Source of the DNA: Mesocentrotus franciscanus
Taxonomy: Eukaryota > Echinodermata > Echinoidea > Camarodonta > Strongylocentrotidae
Length of the DNA: 64,000 nt
NCBI GenBank assembly: GCA_037976565.1
Contig: CP137681.1
Span: 29,326,127 to 29,390,126 of the forward strand
Direction: 5' to 3'
Shown in pieces: positions 48,126-61,146 of the stretch; the first letter of the stretch is position 1; every line of letters begins with the position of its first letter. The notes under the pieces were generated by a model, which made no database searches, had not been told where the DNA came from, and worked only from the letters and a program-made list of their open reading frames with translations. Position numbers and translations under genes: made by a program.

Positions 48126-48380
48126 ACATATTTACTGTTCCTATTTTCTCTTGATATTTTCTTTCCCTTGGACAATCCGTGTATAGATGACGATATTAAT
48201 AATATCTAAATTCACAAAAAAAATATGGGCACAATACAAATATACTCAGTTATTGAGACTAAAATCTTTAATTTGTCTTAAACTACACCGTTTATCATTT
48301 ACGTACAAAGTACGTTTAATAGTTCAATATTGTAAATTTCAAAACCCAGGGCGTCACTGTATGACTCCCCGCTGAGACCC

Positions 48381-48591
48381 CTAGTGGCGTAGATACAGGG
48401 GGAATATCCCCCAATCGAATGAAGAAGAAAAAAGGAAAATACATTTTCAAAGAAATGAAAAGTGAGAAATATGAAAAAGATGAGAAATAAAGACAATAGA
48501 ACCCTTCCAACAATCCCGGTGCCCCTCCCCCCACCCACCAAAAAAAAATGCCAGTGTCCATTCAATGACTGGACTGACGCTACGCCACTGG
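48381..48591. mobile_element. MITE with CAGTGGCGTAG-like ends
   Basis: Left tagtggcgtagatac and right gacgctacgccactg are inverted repeats of about 11 bp. The interior has the cagggggaatatccccca motif, also seen at about 30,875-30,905. No ORF. Confidence 0.6.
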
Positions 48592-49250
48592 AAATTCCCC
48601 GTCACTTTATTTAGGTAAATCCCCTATGATATTATGAACAGGCCCTATACTAATAATTGATCTTCCAAAAATATACTGTAATTCTGATTAGATCTTGCAT
48701 GAAAAATTAATCCGACACTTTTAAACAATAGCAAATTTTATAACATTTTTCTGAAATGCGAATTTTAGGCTTTACTAATGCATCACCATGGCAACCGCAG
48801 AGTTAATGGCACCAAACACCTGGTTAACGACAGACGGAAACATTATGATAATATCCTGGCTAGGGATATAAAGCCAACATAAAAGGATATATTGTTCGTA
48901 AATGGGGAGGCTTTTGTATTGACTTAAAGACGTCATATTCCTGCTGTGTATTATACTAGCCACTTAAACAGGCTTTCTAACTAATAACTCATTCGTTAAA
49001 TAAACATTTTAAACTATTCTGTTACTGTAGTATTTTGGGGCCATTCGTAATAACTTTTCGGAAAGAATATGAAGATGAAGATTATTGATTTTTGTTGTCA
49101 TTCCTAAAGGTTGATCATAATTATTTCCAAAATCTTTTCAGGGATGCATTTTCTGACATGCAATTTTCTCGGCAATGTTAAATTGTTTAAAAACAAAATA
49201 GTACAATTATTGATCTAATCACAATGCATGTAAGTATTTTCTTTCGGACA

Positions 49251-50644
49251 ATTCATTTTCTACACAGAGGCATTTTCATGAGACATATTATATGCATGTT
49301 GATTTGGTAATATTGAAATGTTATGAAACTGACGTATATTTGTTCTCAGGACCATGTTTTGAGGGGGTAACATGGCGGTAATTGATCGCAGCTATTATGT
49401 TACTGCACGACTGCTAGCCACAGGTGAAGGTAATCAGCTCAGCGTACATACATTATATAGGAATACATAAAATTAAAATTTGACATGACTGTGACGAAAG
49501 CGATAAATTGAGAGAATGGAGATAATTTATAAAGAGCTAAATTTGTATTATATCTTCATTGTATCCATATCTTTAATACATTTTCAGACTTCTTCATGTA
49601 CTTCCGATGATTCGATCACTGAGAAAGAATAATTGAAGAACAAAAATATCAGTGTCTGCATTGGAATAGGAATTCCGAATAGGAGTAGGAGCCAGACCCA
49701 GGGGGTCAGGGTCAATATTACCAAATCAACATGCATACCTCAGAGATCACAAAGTTGACTCATTTTAAAATTTTCTCGCTCAAAGTGTCATTTTCAGGAA
49801 CTTAAAAAAAAGTTCGGGGTGGGGGGGGGGGCGCGGGGTGGGTGGGGGCTCGGGGTGGGGGTTCGAGCCCGAACCCCCTACACTTTTTTGAAAAAGTATG
49901 TTAAAGAGAAATAGAAAGAAAGAAAGGAAGACGCTATAACTTTAATCGTTCAATTGTAAAAACCATCCTGGAAACGAAAAACTTACATTGGAACGTTAAA
50001 AGCTTAATGACACCCAAAACACGTTTTGTAAAACATACTTATCTCAATCTTTAAAAAAAATACTCTTTAAAAAAAAACTGTAATCTTTAAAGGCAAATCC
50101 AACCCAAATAGACAACTATTCTTAAAGAAAGCAGAGAAATCAGAGAAGCAAACTGATGAAATTTCAATTAAATCTGACTAAATATAAGAAAGTTATTTAC
50201 TTTTGAAAGTTGTAATCACTATACGTATGGGCCCTTCAAGTTGGCTGAAGCGGTAATGTCAATGTGATGTAGTGTCGGACTACTTTCCCATCTGTTCCAA
50301 CATATGAAATGACTAAAATTTAAATTTTTCAAAAATTCATGGCTATTGATCCGATTCATTTCAAACTTTTGCCATTCTGTTTCTGTTATTTTTCTGCTTT
50401 CATACAAATCAACTTAATACAAGGGTTGGATTGCCCTTTAATCTTTTTGTCTTCAAAAGTGTATGAATGGCTTTGTTCGGTCAGATTTCTATATTAAATA
50501 TTACGTATATAGAAATATGTATACACATACAAATACATTTACTCAATGATTTTTATACATATTGAGACCGTATAAGGTCTCCAGGTTCAGCTACCCCCCC
50601 CTCTCTCTCTCTCTCTTCCCTCTTATCTCTCTGTCTCCATCATA

Positions 50645-50675
<31 letters not shown>
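49251..50675. repeat. Segmental duplication, copy B left part
   Basis: Matches 22363 to about 24,030 in the same orientation, with small indels and one loss of about 250 bp near 50,341. It stops in a (TA)n run at about 50,650-50,675 where the retroelement complex begins. Confidence 0.9.
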
Positions 50676-50736
50676 GACGTGAAGAAAAAAATGGTCTAGG
50701 AACGTGAGACGTAGCTGTACTTTACAATTTTATTAC

Positions 50737-50765
50737 GAGCTTTCGGCTTGTGAGGCCTTCTTCAG
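50737..50765 (-). ncRNA. Hammerhead-like motif in the Penelope end (left copy)
   Basis: CTGAAGA, then hairpin GGC-CTCACAA-GCC, then GAAA and GCTC. CUGAAGA satisfies CUGANGA, and palindromic AGCU followed by C fits a dimeric short stem III. Stem I pairing is weak. Confidence 0.4.
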
Positions 50766-51246
50766 GTTCTGAAGTGCAAACACATACAGAAACAAATACA
50801 TTGTATGAACAGATAGATATACATGGCATAAAAACTTAATATCACTCAATCATATAGTCAAGCATCATGAACATAGCAAAAATTAGTACGAGAAATACTT
50901 CGGAATAAACTTAGAAATAATTATGCAATTTCAAAGTGTTTTACCTTGCTTGTGTGTTGGGCTGTCGTGTGTGTTTATTCAGTTGATGTGATGTATGTGT
51001 GCGAGTAATAAGGGAAGTGCGGTCAAGTGTGGATTACTGACCTGTGACACGGATGTTACTGATCTATGACACCGCCGGTGTCATGACCTGTGTCTAGGGA
51101 GGGAGAGGGAGGGGATAGAAGGCTTCATTCAAATGCATTGGAGTGTGCGCAGTCCGATTGACCCTACATTGTATAACAGATGCAAGGATAAAACGTGAGA
51201 ATCAAAGACTAACAATAAAATAAAATAAAATAAATTAAAGATAAAA

Positions 51247-53269
51247 TTAAGATCGAATACACTGCGTTGAGGCAGTTTTTTTTAAATAATGTGAACAAAA
51301 GTGCATCTGATATGTCGGTGTGTTAATTGCCTTATTGATCAGCATTGATCCCATCTGGGTGTAGGGTTTTAAGTTTTGATATCCAAAAGATTCTCTGTGG
51401 AGGATTGTGTGGCGTGATTTGTTGTGGATTAATTCGATTCCGGTGATTTGAACATTATCTAGTGAGTGGGATGGAAGGTTGAAGTGTACTGTGTATGGTA
51501 GTATTTTGTGTTGTGTTGCCGAGTGGAAGTTCTTTATTTCGGATCGTGTGTTGTTGAAGCGTGTGTATAGTGTAGTTTCTGTTTTGCCAACATATTGTTT
51601 GTTGCATTGAGTGCAGGTGATGAGATATATCACCCAACTGGATTTGCATGTGATGTGTGAGGTTATGGGGTATTCTTGGTTAGTTACTGTGCTTCTGAAA
51701 TTGGAAGTGTTTGTTATGTGTTTGTGGATTATGCATCTTTGAGATGTGCATTTGGAAAATCCATTGGGCATGGGGGTCCCGTGTTCGTTTTCGTTTTGGA
51801 GGGGGAATGGGTGTCCCGCTTTTACGAGTAGGTCCCGTAGTGTGCGCCCTCGTCTGTACGAAATTGTTGGCTGTTTAGGAAAGACGGCTTTAGTTGTATT
51901 TCCTTGTTGTAGGAGGGGGAAGTGTTTTTCATTATGCCTGGGATCTTGGCAGTGGCGGGGAGAAGGGTACCGTACAGAAGACGGTGTCCTTGTGTTTTTC
52001 AGAGCGTGGTTTGTATTCAAGTAGTTCCTCTCTGGGCTTTTCTTTAGCTCTTTGTATTTGTTGTCTAACTATGTCTGGTCGGTAATTTCGGTCTTCAAAG
52101 TTCTGTTGTAGCTGTGTGAGGTGGTGATCTTCACGATCAGGTTTTGAGCAGATTCTTCGAATTCGTAGTGCTTGGCTGTATGGTATGCTTTTGAGGGAGT
52201 GGCTAGGGTGGCAGGAGGATGGCAGGAGGTATGTGTGTGAGTCCGTAGGTTTGGTATATAGTTCTGTCTCTATTTGGTTATTGGATAGTTGGAGTGAAAC
52301 GTCGAGAAAGTGAGTCCTGTCATTAGATGATTCGAATGTGAATTTGATAGTTGGGTGTATATTGTTCATTTTTTCTTGCAGTTTGGATAATGTTCTGGGT
52401 GAGCCTGTCCAAAGAAAAAAGATGTCGTCTATGTACCGTTTCCATGAGTTTGCCAGGGTGGGTGGTTGTGTTGTGTTGAGTATTTGTTTCTCTAGGCGGC
52501 CCATGAATATATTTGCGTAGGTGGGGGCAACCGGTGTACCCATTGCTGTTCCTCAATTTGCAAATAATGTTTTCCATTGAACTGAAAATTATTAAGTTTA
52601 AGGATGAGTTCAAGTAATCGTATTAATTGATCTGTAGGTGGGTTCTGTTCCTTTCTAGTATTGAGGGCTTCCCGACAGGCTTCAATGCCTTCTCCGTGTG
52701 GTATATTTGTGTACAGAGAAGACACGTCTGCTGTTGCCAGTATGGTTCTAGGGAGAGGGGTAAGAGTCTTTGTTTATTGCTTGGATGTGGTTTAGAAAGT
52801 GTGTTGTGTCTTTTATGTGGGAGGGCAATTTTTCGGTGAGGGGGCGTAGGTAGAAGTCCAGGTATTTGGAGATCTGTACTGTGGGACACGAGCAGCCTGA
52901 AACAATTGGTCGGCCTGGATTGTTTGGTTTGTGGATTTTGGGGAGAAAGTAGAGGTTGGGGCAGACAATAGTCTTGGGTATCAGACCTTTCTGTGTCTGT
53001 AGGTCTATGTCTAGTTCTTTTAGTACCTTTTGAACTTTGTCAAGATGGGATAGAGTGGGGTCCCGTGCAAGTTCTTTGTAAGTGCTTTCGTCTGATAATT
53101 GTCGTGCCCCTTCTGATATGTAGTCTTCTCTAGACATAATAACTACTGATGATCCCTTGTCTGCCGGTTTTATGACAATATCAGTGTTTGATTTCAATTT
53201 TTGAGGGCTTGTCTTTCTACTTTTGATAGGTTGTCTCGGCGTTTTGTTGTGTTGTAGGTATCTGTACAT
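51247..53269 (-). pseudogene. Penelope-like RT / GIY-YIG polyprotein, left copy
   Basis: Coding is split into frames 53269-52748, about 52,725-52,550, 52543-51932 and 52020-51247. Breaks: a base lost near 52,755 (after NKDSYP), a missing base before the GTAMGTP motif at about 52,556, one near 51,955, and a lost T near 51,395 that replaces the natural C-terminus (ESFWISKL in the right copy) with a frameshifted tail. The RT catalytic YIDD and the endonuclease with a CTSQRC..H..H zinc motif upstream are otherwise well preserved. Confidence 0.85.
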
Positions 53270-53551
53270 GCGGTTACGTCTGTCTGTACGTTTTCAAGAA
53301 ATATCTGTAGATATGGATCATGGACTTTCGGGGTCCATGTTGTTGTGTGTTCTTGTCTTCCTGAGTTGCAGTTTGGCTGGGTTGTGTTTATTTGCCTGCA
53401 AAGTGGAGTTTAAGTTTCATTTGCAAATGCTCCTAAGTTTTCGATTTCTAGCGGGTTCGGTGTGTGGGGCAGAATTTCAGTCTTAGCTTTCTGACAGAGG
53501 ATAATTAGATAAGTTACCGATTTGATGTCTTTTGAGCTTGGTTTTGTTCCA

Positions 53552-53565
53552 TTTCTGGAGTTACA
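53552..53565. other. Head-to-head junction of the two Penelope copies (palindrome centre)
   Basis: Arms agcttggttttgttcca | tggaacaaaaccaagct flank the 14 bp spacer tttctggagttaca. Outward from here the two arms are the same element in opposite directions. Confidence 0.9.
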
Positions 53566-54160
53566 TGGAACAAAACCAAGCTCAAAAAGACATCAAAGTA
53601 TCGGTAATTAACTTATCTAATTATCCTCTGTCAGAAGCAGAAACAAGCCTACTACAGAAAGGACTGAAATTCTGCCCCACACCACCCCAGGTAGACCTGC
53701 TAGAAATCAAAAGAAACTTAGGAGCATTTGAAAGGCAAATGAAACTTAAACTCCACTTTGCAGGCAAATCACAAACGAGTGATAACCCAACGCCCACCCC
53801 GAGCCAAACTGCAACTCAGGAAGACAAGAACACACAGCCACCTATCATTAAACAGAAAAACACATGGACCCCGAAAGTCCATGATCCATATCTACAGATA
53901 TTTCTTGAAAACGTACAGACAGACGTAACCGGTGTACCACGCACCACGTATCTCGGATTTAACGTCTAGATCTTCACCCGTTTTTATCACGTTTTTTTTA
54001 TAACATTTTGGCGGATGTTATGTTTTCATCGTATCAGTAAGCTTTTGGAATATATCCTCGGACCTATACTTCTTTGTGACTTCTGTACTCTACCATCTTG
54101 AGCGTTTTATATCTTTGGATTTCGACCCTTCTGTCATCTTGTTTTGCCATAGTCCCACTC

Positions 54161-55208
54161 ATGGCCGGAGCAGTACGGACGAATAAGTACAAGGAAAACC
54201 AGGTACACCTACGTTTAAGTATAAATTGCCGACTGGTTTGAATATTAAATGCATTACTTACGCTCTAGATTTGATCGGTAAGGCCCATACTAGAGTGCCT
54301 GAAGGCCTAGCCCCAGCAGATTTTATGCTAGGTGAACTTACAATGATTTACCCGTATCTCAATCTTGAAATTTGTCGCCATTTTGTTGCCACCCGAGAAG
54401 TTACGGAATTTTCCGAAGATCTTCAAGCACCGTCACCAACATCACCTGTATTATATAACTCTACCTGTGATGAGTCATTCATCAATTTGTCTGATGACGC
54501 AACAAAGGAATGCCAATTGTGTGGATTGAAATGTGATGAGAAAGAACGCATTTGCATGAAGTGTAAATGCATAAATCAACGAATCGACCAGCTGTCATCA
54601 GATCTTAAGAAAGTCCAACATGCAGTTGAAGCTATTCTCGATGCTCCTAAGAATGTGAAGACCAACCCCTCCCCCAAGAAGCAGCGGAGAACCCCACCAC
54701 CCGCCCAGAAGTCAGACCGTCAACAAGATCAGATATCATCGGCCGCTTTTCAGTCTCAATACATGTATCCACCGCAACCCCCTCCTCCTCATCAACGTAT
54801 GCAGTTTGTCCCGCCCACTTCAGACTTCCCAGCACCCTCCTCAACGTAGACTGAACCCACAATTGGACCAATCCCGTTACCAGCCGCTTCTACAACCCCC
54901 TTCGCGTCCTATGCAACCACCTCTGAATGAACCGACAATCAACCACCATCATCCCAGACCATCTACATTCTTTAACCATGACCTCTACCAGAATCAAGGT
55001 TTCGCATTTTTCCCTCTCCATACAACCAGAGCCAACGCCGCTCCTACGCTTCGGTAGCAGCCCCGCCCACCTTTTACAACTACGCTTCAGCGAGCTGCAC
55101 TTATTGCGGCGAACTCAACCATCGTGAACATAAATGCAAACATGGTGTCCAGCTTCAATGCCGACGATGCTTACAATACGGACACAAAGAAAAAATGTGC
55201 CATTACTA
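54161..55208 (+). pseudogene. LINE ORF1 (gag-like), frameshifted
   Basis: Starts ATG GCC GGA at 54161 (MAGAVRTNKYKEN). It shifts frame near 54,200 into LPTGLNIKCITYALDLIGK, with a Cys-rich motif CQLCGLKCDEKERICMKCKC (about 54,510-54,570) followed by a short coil. It shifts again in the Pro/Gln-rich linker after about 54,830. The end has two canonical CX2CX4HX4C knuckles (CTYCGELNHREHKC and CRRCLQYGHKEKMC, about 55,100-55,200) and a stop at 55208. It would bind element RNA in an RNP. Confidence 0.7.
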
Positions 55209-55251
55209 GGTTGCAGGCCAGGAAGAGTGTGCCTTTGAAAGCGAAGTATCT

Positions 55252-58121
55252 TTGAAGCAAAGTGATTTACTTTCATTTCCTAATGAGCATGACAAGTGTG
55301 CTAGTAAACTCTCCAAAGTAAAAGGATTAAAAATTGGTCATCTAAATGTTCGAAGTCTACATGGGAAGATAGACGAAATTCGTTTTCTGACCTCTAAGAT
55401 CAATCTTGATATATTATGTCTTACTGAGACATGGTTGCATGACATGATAGATGATAGCGTAGTTAAAATTGATGGTTATCACTTAATAAGAAGAGACAGG
55501 AATAACAGCACTAGAGGAGGTGGTGTCTGTATATATGTTCGTAATATCATTGTTTTTTCAGAAAGATATAACTTGTTAAGTATTAACGTAGAGGCCACTT
55601 GGATTGAATTATCATTGAAATCTGATAAACTTATCATTGGGTGTTTATATAGACCACCGAATTCTGACTCTTCTTATTTTGATAATATGCTGAATATTTT
55701 TGAGAAAGTAGCATCTGAAGATAAGGACCTAGTTATATTGGGTGATTTTAATTATGATTATAAGTTTGATGCTGCAAGTTTTAGTGATAATCCTGTTAAT
55801 ATGATTGAAAATCTCTTCTCATTAACACAATTGATCCATAAACCCACCAGGGTTACAGGCACCTCTTCTAAATGTTTAGACCATATTCTTACTTCTGTAC
55901 CAGATAAGCATATACTAAGTGACGTAGCTAAGATATCCTTAAGTGATCATTACTTTATATACACATGTATAAATGTCAACAATACTTCTAAGAATGTTCA
56001 TAATGTAGTACGATTTAGAGACTATAAGAATTTTAACGAGAATGCTTTTATTGATGATTTAAAACATTCTGACGTACTTAATAATAATTGTACTTTTGTA
56101 TTCCCTACGAGAAAAGTGGGTTGAATGGAAACAGGCTTTTTTAAATTGTTGTAACAAACATGCTCCTGTAAAAGAATGTCGGGTTAAAACTAGGCACTGC
56201 CCATGGATAAATTCTAATATTATTAAACTTATTTATAAAAGAGACTACTTAAAGAAAAAATATGATAGACTAAAAATTCCATATCTATTGACTGAATATC
56301 GAAATCTCAGGAATTCAGTCACCAAGCTCATACGAAAAGAGAAGAGAGAATATTTTGATTCAGTATCTGAGAGATACAGTAATGATAGTAAGAAGTTATG
56401 GAAGGAGTTAAGCAAAATTACTGGAAGGGGGAAAAAAGACTCTGTTTTACCATCTGATTTAGACAGTAATAAATTGAACGATTATTTTGTAAATATTGGT
56501 AAAAAGATTTCAGAAACTTTCAGTAATCACGATTTATCATGGAACCACCCTGAAAGTATACATACCTTTGTCTTGAAATCAATTAGTCCCGGGAAAACTA
56601 AACATAATCTCTCTCTATTGTCGAAAGAGAGTAGCCTTGATATCTTAGAATTTGATAGAAAATTACTTCAAATCTCAGCTCCTTATATTAATATTTCTCT
56701 TAATTGTCTTTTTAATGAAAGTTTAAATTGTGGATTTTTACCTAATGATTGAAATTGGCCAGAACTACGCCTGTTTATAAAGGTAAAGGCGATAAAAATA
56801 ATATTTCAAATTATAGACCCATCTCAGTTGTATGTCATATTGCTAAACTGCTTGAAAAGGAAGTTCAGTCTCAATTTTTATCTTACTTGCAGACTAATCA
56901 TCTTATTAGTGTTGACCAATATGCTTTTTGCCAAATCATTCAACGAATACATGTTTACATAGAGTCATTGATGACTGGTACGAATCTTTTAATGAAAAGG
57001 AAAAAGTTGGTGCATGTTTTCTTGATATTTCTAAATGTTTTGATTGTATTGACCATGAACTTTTGTTGTCCAAATTGAATAAGTATGGTATTTTAAATAC
57101 TGAACTTAAATGGTTTTCTAGCTTTTTATCTGGTCGGAAACAAGCAGTTTATTGTCATGGTAAACTGTCCGAATCAAAGGACATAACTATAGGAATTCCT
57201 CAGGGGAGTATTTTAGGCCCCTCACTCTTTCTTGTTTTTATAAATGATATAACTGATTGCTTACGATTAAGTACATGTAATATATACGCTGATGATGTTG
57301 TCTTATATGTTTCTGATATGGATATTAATGTCATTACATCTAAGCTCCAAGCAGATTTGTATGCTATAAATGAATGGTATTGTAAAATAGATTACGTATT
57401 AATACTAATAAGAGTAATATTATGCTGTTGAGTAGTAACACACGAGGTAACGATGAATTAAGTCTGAAGGTACATATTGATACTGAAACAATAGAACAAG
57501 TAAGAAGTATCAGATATTTAGGGATTGAAATTGATGATAGATTATCTTGGGATATCCACATTAAATCTCTTACCAAATCATTAAGTTATAAGATTTTTAC
57601 TTTGAGAAAGCTCAGTAAATTTTTAAGCTCTTCCATTTTAAATAAAATATACAAATGTACCATACAGCCAATCTTAGATTATTCTTGTTCCGTATGGAAA
57701 CTGTTCTTTACAAAACAGAAATATTCTTTTAAGACTGCAAAAAAGAGCTGCACGTATTGTCGTAGGGAATTTTGATTATAATGTAAATAGCTTGAGTATA
57801 ATAAATTCATTAAAATGGCAATCCATTGACACTAGACGGGACTATTTTTTATCATGTATAATGTACAACTGTATTCATGGAAAAGCCCCAGTACGATTAT
57901 GCAATGAAGTGGAAATGGTTTTTGACAGACATGGTTTTAACACTAGACTTGCCAATACGCTGAATGTTGTTTTACCTGAGCCTAATCTTGAATGTTTTAA
58001 GAATTGTTTTAGATACGCTGGAGGTAAAATCTGGAATAGTCTACCTTCTGCTTTTCAAAATGCTAAATCTATCGATGTTTTTAAACGTATGTACAAGGAC
58101 AAATTTTTTAAACCTGTGTAA
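55252..58121 (+). pseudogene. LINE ORF2: AP endonuclease and reverse transcriptase, frameshifted
   Basis: Endonuclease in 55252-56124: HLNVRSLHGKIDEI, CLTETWL, RGGGVCIYV, LVILGDFNYD, CLDHILTS, SDHYFI. RT in 56749-57431: NYRPISVVCHIAKLLEK, FLDISKCFDCIDHE, GIPQGSILGPSLFL and YADDVVLY. The C-terminal region continues to 58121 (RYLGIEIDDRLSWDIHI, GGKIWNSLP). Frame breaks at about 56,110, 56,752 (a lost G changes NDW to ND-stop), 56,930, 57,390 and 57,730. All catalytic motifs are recognisable, so inactivation is recent in evolutionary terms (inference). Confidence 0.85.
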
Positions 58122-58158
58122 TACAATGCCGATTCATTTACTGCTTTGACATGGCTTA

Positions 58159-58262
58159 TCTCTCTCTCTCCCTCTCTCTCTCTTTCTCTCTCTCTCCATT
58201 TCCCTCTCCCCTCTTTCTTTCTTTCTTTCCCTCTCCCCTCTTTCTTTCTTTCCCTCTTTCCT
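58159..58262. repeat. (CT)n/(CTTT)n microsatellite in the LINE 3' UTR
   Basis: CT and CTTT runs directly after the ORF2 stop. Confidence 0.85.
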
Positions 58263-58635
58263 CCTTTACTTTTTACCAGTTTCCTTATATCTTCTCTCCT
58301 CTTCTATTTTTTAGGGTGATATTTTAATGCCTTTTATTAAATGAGATTTGATATTTTTTCCGCTGTTAATTTCATTTATTTCATTGTCGTTTTTGTTTGT
58401 TTTTTTGTTTTGTTGTGCTTTTTACTATTTTTAATGCGTATTATGCTTATATGTTAGTTTTATACTGTTCTTACCTTTGCCTGTGAGCTTTGGTGATATT
58501 CGTTATTTATATTTCCGTGTTTTTATCCTGTTCAGGACCATGATGTAAAACAGATTTTGTATCTACAATGTATATCTGATTCTTGATATCCTGATTAAAT
58601 ATATTTCAATAAAAAAATAAATAAATAAATAAACC

Positions 58636-60579
58636 GCATGTACAGATACCTACAACACAACAAAACGCCGAGACAACCTATCAAAAGTAGAAAGACAAGC
58701 CCTCAAAAAATTGAAATCAAACACTGATATTGTCATAAAACCGGCAGACAAGGGATCATCAGTAGTTATTATGTCTAGAGAAGACTACATATCAGAAGGG
58801 CACGACAATTATCAGACGAAAGCACTTACAAAGAACTTGCACGGGACCCCACTCTATCCCATCTTGACAAAGTTCAAAAGGTACTAAAAGAACTAGACAT
58901 AGACCTACAGACACAGAAAGGTCTGATACCCAAGACTATTGTCTGCCCCAACCTCTACTTTCTCCCCAAAATCCACAAACCAAACAATCCAGGCCGACCA
59001 ATTGTTTCAGGCTGCTCGTGTCCCACAGTACAGATCTCCAAATACCTGGACTTCTACCTACGCCCCCTCACCGAAAAATTGCCCTCCCACATAAAAGACA
59101 CAACACACTTTCTAAACCACATCCAAGCAATAAACAAAGACTCTTACCCCCTCTCCCCTAGAACCATACTGGCAACAGCAGACGTGTCTTCTCTGTACAC
59201 AAATATACCACACGGAGAAGGCATTGAAGCCTGTCGGGAAGCCCTCAATACTAGAAAGGAACAGAACCCACCTACAGATCAATTAATACGATTACTTGAA
59301 CTCATCCTTAAACTTAATAATTTTCAGTTCAATGGAAAACATTATTTGCAAATTGAGGAACAGCAATGGGTACACCGGTTGCCCCCACCTACGCAAATAT
59401 ATTCATGGGCCGCCTAGAGAAACAAATACTCAACACAACACAACCACCCACCCTGGCAAACTCATGGAAACGGTACATAGACGACATCTTTTTTCTTTGG
59501 ACAGGCTCACCCAAAACATTATCCAAACTGCAAGAAAAAATGAACAATATACACCCAACTATCAAATTCACATTCGAATCATCTAATGACAGGACTCACT
59601 TTCTCGACGTTTCACTCCAACTATCCAATAACCAAATAGAGACAGAACTATATACCAAACCTACGGACTCACACACATACCTCCTGCCATCCTCCTGCCA
59701 CCTAGCCACTCCCTCAAAAGCATACCATACAGCCAAGCACTACGAATTCGAAGAATCTGCTCAAAACCTGATCGTGAAGATCACCACCTCACACAGCTAC
59801 AACAGAACTTTGAAGACCGAAATTACCGACCAGACATAGTTAGACAACAAATACAAAGAGCTAAAGAAAAGCCCAGAGAGGAACTACTTGAATACAAACC
59901 ACGCTCTGAAAAACACAAGGACACCGTCTTCTGTACGGTACCCTTCTCCCCCGCCACTGCCAAGATCCCAGGCATAATGAAAAAACACTTCCCCCTCCTA
60001 CAACAAGGAAATACAACTAAAGCCGTCTTTCCTAAACAGCCAACAATTTCGTACAGACGAGGGCGCACACTACGGGACCTACTCGTAAAAGCGGGACACC
60101 CATTCCCCCTCCAAAACGAAAACGAACACGGGACCCCCATGCCCAATGGATTTTCCAAATGCACATCTCAAAGATGCATAATCCACAAACACATAACAAA
60201 CACTTCCAATTTCAGAAGCACAGTAACTAACCAAGAATACCCCATAACCTCACACATCACATGCAAATCCAGTTGGGTGATATATCTCATCACCTGCACT
60301 CAATGCAACAAACAATATGTTGGCAAAACAGAAACTACACTATACACACGCTTCAACAACACACGATCCGAAATAAAGAACTTCCACTCGGCAACACAAC
60401 ACAAAATACTACCATACACAGTACACTTCAACCTTCCATCCCACTCACTAGATAATGTTCAAATCACCGGAATCGAATTAATCCACAACAAATCACGCCA
60501 CACAATCCTCCACAGAGAATCTTTTTGGATATCAAAACTTAAAACCCTACACCCAGATGGGATCAATGCTGATCAATAA
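58636..60579 (+). pseudogene. Penelope-like RT / GIY-YIG polyprotein, right copy
   Basis: Frames: from 58636 to about 58,800, then to about 59,355, 59366 to about 59,700, then to 60579. Breaks: a lost G near 58,798, a missing base before GTAMGTP at about 59,358 (identical to the left copy), and a lost C near 59,700. The final frame is intact through the endonuclease (VIYLITCTQCNKQYVGKTE) and the natural C-terminus ESFWISKLKTLHPDGINADQ. Confidence 0.85.
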
Positions 60580-61146
60580 GGCAATTAACACACCGACATA
60601 TCAGATGCACTTTTGTTCACATTATTTAAAAAAAACTGCCTCAACGCAGTGGATTCGATCTTAATTTTATCTTTAATTTATTTTATTTTATTTTATTGTT
60701 AGTCTTTGATTCTCACGTTTTATCCTTGCATCTGTTATACAATGTAGGGCCAATCGGACTGCGCACACTCCAATGCATTTGAATGAAGCCTTCTTTCCCC
60801 CTCCCTCTCCCCCCCTAGACACAGGTCATGACACCGGCGGTGTCATAGATCAATAACATCCGTGTCACAGGTCAGTAATCCACACTTGACCGCACTTCCC
60901 TTATTACTCGCACACATACATCACATCAACTGAATAAACACACACGACAGCCCAACACACAAGCAAGGTAAAACACTTTGAAATTGCATAATTATTTCTA
61001 AGTTTATTCCGAAGTATTTCTCGTACTAATTTTTGCTATGTTCATGATGCTTGACTATATGATTGAGTGATATTAAGTTTTTATGCCATGTATATCTATC
61101 TGTTCATACAATGTATTTGTTTCTGTATGTGTTTGCACTTCAGAAC

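Larger units (their letters stand above)
50676..53551 (-). mobile_element. Penelope-like retroelement, left copy (inverted)
   Basis: It runs on the minus strand from the junction at about 53,551 to 50,676. It has an N-terminal leader, an RT core with KPADKGSSVV, FLPKIHKP and MGTPVAPTYANIFM, the catalytic YIDDIFF, and a C-terminal GIY-YIG endonuclease (WVIYLITCTQCNKQYVGKT), the combination that defines Penelope-like elements. Its end carries a hammerhead-like motif (50737-50765) and a 3' UTR palindrome ATGACACCGCCGGTGTCAT. Frameshifts make it non-functional. Confidence 0.9.
53941..58631 (+). mobile_element. APE-type non-LTR retrotransposon (CR1/L2/Jockey group)
   Basis: 4.7 kb with a 5' UTR, ORF1 (zinc knuckles), ORF2 (endonuclease plus RT) and a 3' UTR with CT repeats, ending in (AATA)n. 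It is flanked by a 4 bp target duplication AACC (53937-53940 and 58632-58635) inside the Penelope coding region, so it is younger than that insertion. Several frameshifts make it inactive. Confidence 0.9.

Noticed and set aside
47435..48186. Ser/Leu-rich ORFs up to 113 residues
   Set aside because: Direct translation of the CT/CA microsatellite tract.
52338..52520. ORFs antisense to both Penelope copies (for example MNLIVGCILFIFSCSLDN)
   Set aside because: Mirror-frame shadows of the RT coding sequence, present in both arms only because the arms are the same element.
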